Assembly: GCA_020746105.1 (NCBI GenBank)
Contig: CM036620.1
Span: forward strand, 2,862,273-2,926,272
Direction of reading: 5' to 3'
DNA from: Trogon surrucura
Taxonomy: Eukaryota; Chordata; Aves; Trogoniformes; Trogonidae
DNA length: 64,000 nt
How positions within the stretch are numbered: position 1 is the stretch's first letter; every line of letters starts with the position of its first letter. The notes beneath the pieces were generated by a model. The model did no database searches, had not been told where the DNA came from, and saw only the letters and a program-made list of their open reading frames with translations. A program made the position numbers and the translations under genes. Shown in pieces: positions 62,810 to 64,000 of the stretch.

Positions 62810-64000
62810 GTGCTGAGGTCACAGATGCCTTGGCCACGTTAAGATATATCATCTTTGCCAAGTCTTGGGAGACGGGAGAGGTGCCTGAGGACTGGAGGGA
62901 AGCAAATGTCACTCCAGTCTTCAAAAAGGGCAAGAAGGAGGACCCGGGTAACTATAGACCGGTCAGCCTCACCTCCATCCCTGGGAAAGTGATGGAACGA
63001 CTTATCCTTGGTGCCATCTCAAGGCATATCAGGGATAAGAGGGTCATTAGAGACAGTCAACATGGCTTCACCAAAGGGAAGTCGTGCTTGACTAACCTCA
63101 TAGCCTTTTATGAGGATATAACAAGGTGGATAGATGATGGCAGAGCGGTGGATGTGGTCTACCTTGACTTCAGTAAAGCATTTGACACAGTCTCCCACAG
63201 CATCCTTGCTGCTAAACTGAGGAAGTGTGGTCTAGACTCTCGGGTAGTGAGGTGGACTGCGAACTGGCTAAGGGGAAGAAGCCAAAGAGTTGTGGTCAAT
63301 GGGGCGGAGTCTGGTTGGAGGCCTGTATCCAGTGGAGTGCCTCAAGGGTCGGTACTGGGACCAGTATTATTCAATATATTCATTGATGACTTGGATGAGG
63401 GACTAGAGAGTACTATCAGCAAGTTTGCTGATGACACCAAGCTGGGAGGAGTGGCTGACACACCAGCAGGCTGTGCTGCCATCCAGCGAGACCTGGACAG
63501 GCTGGAGGGTTGGGCGGGGAAAAATTTAATGAAATACAACAAGGGTAAATGTAGGGTCTTGCATCTGGGTAGGAACAACCCCAGGTTCCAGTATAAGTTG
63601 GGGAATGACTTATTAGAGAGTAGTGTAGGGGAAAGGGACCTGGGAGTCTTGGTGGACAGCAGGATGACCATGAGCCAGCAGTGTGCCCTTGTGGCCAGGA
63701 AGGCCAATGGCATCCTGGGGTGTGTTAGAAGGGGGGTGGTTAGTAGGTCGAGAGAGGTTCTCCTTCCCCTCTACTGTGCCCTGGTGAGACCCCATCTGGA
63801 ATATTGTGTCCAGTTCTGGACCCCTCAGTTCAAGAAAGACAGGGAAGTGCTGGAGAGAGTCCAGCACAGGGCAACTAGGATGATTAAGGGAGTGGAGCAT
63901 CTCCCTTATGAGAAAAGGCTGAGGGAGCTGGGGCTCTTTAGTTTGGAGAAGAGGAGGCTGAGGGGTGACCTCATTAATGTTTACAAATATATCAAGGGTG
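62810..64000 (+). mobile_element. CR1 LINE with open reverse-transcriptase frame, running off the right edge
   Basis: From about 62810 the sequence encodes the CR1 ORF2 reverse transcriptase, 5'-truncated. Motifs in order: [51 protein letters not shown] and the catalytic FADD (63424-63435). Then come the thumb and C-terminal parts ([29 protein letters not shown]). From the in-frame ATG at 62992 to the window end I read 336 codons without a stop or frameshift. The frame is also open leftward to about 62812. In birds most CR1 copies are old and broken, so this one is relatively young. The 3' end and tail lie outside. Confidence 0.93.

Overview
The window looks like nuclear DNA of a bird. It holds split vertebrate genes with GT-AG introns, CpG-rich promoters, many CR1 LINE fragments in both orientations (one with a long open reverse-transcriptase frame), avian-type ERV-L LTR pieces and one young endogenous retrovirus. 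The species cannot be told from the sequence. I assembled genes by reading exons, checking splice phase and comparing with the human families from memory; no search was run.

Five genes are certain. From left to right: AP1AR (minus strand; coding exons 1-6 at 9640-3153, the 3' half lies off the left edge), CDKL2 (plus; 12 coding exons, 14300-26797, predicted 551 aa), RCHY1 (plus; 9 exons, 30303-33959, 250 aa), PARM1 (minus; 4 exons, 49422-40423, 298 aa) and BTC (plus; 5 coding exons, 52808-56010, 181 aa). CDKL2-RCHY1-PARM1-BTC is the human 4q13-q21 order and relative orientation, in reverse, but packed into about 42 kb. AP1AR sits where G3BP2 would be expected; in human it lies elsewhere on 4q, so the left side looks like a rearrangement breakpoint. 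On the right a CpG-island promoter leads into an unrecognised possible two-exon gene (56899-57524).

Regulatory and repeat layout: AP1AR and CDKL2 are head to head with CpG islands. The CDKL2 promoter carries three perfect CRE palindromes exactly 23 bp apart. CDKL2 intron 9 contains an antisense, internally deleted endogenous retrovirus with a 6-bp target duplication and two 400-bp LTRs that differ at one base. A decayed ERV-L-like piece and a polypurine minisatellite lie just upstream of RCHY1. PARM1 and BTC are head to head about 3.4 kb apart, with an LTR-like element and a 14-bp minisatellite between them. The right end has CR1 pieces, a broken Gag-like/LTR remnant and a CR1 element that runs off the edge.

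The genes do not form one pathway. They cover AP-1 vesicle traffic (AP1AR), a CMGC kinase (CDKL2), a p53-directed E3 ligase (RCHY1), a mucin-like membrane protein (PARM1) and an ERBB ligand (BTC). Their adjacency is ancestral synteny, not an operon.
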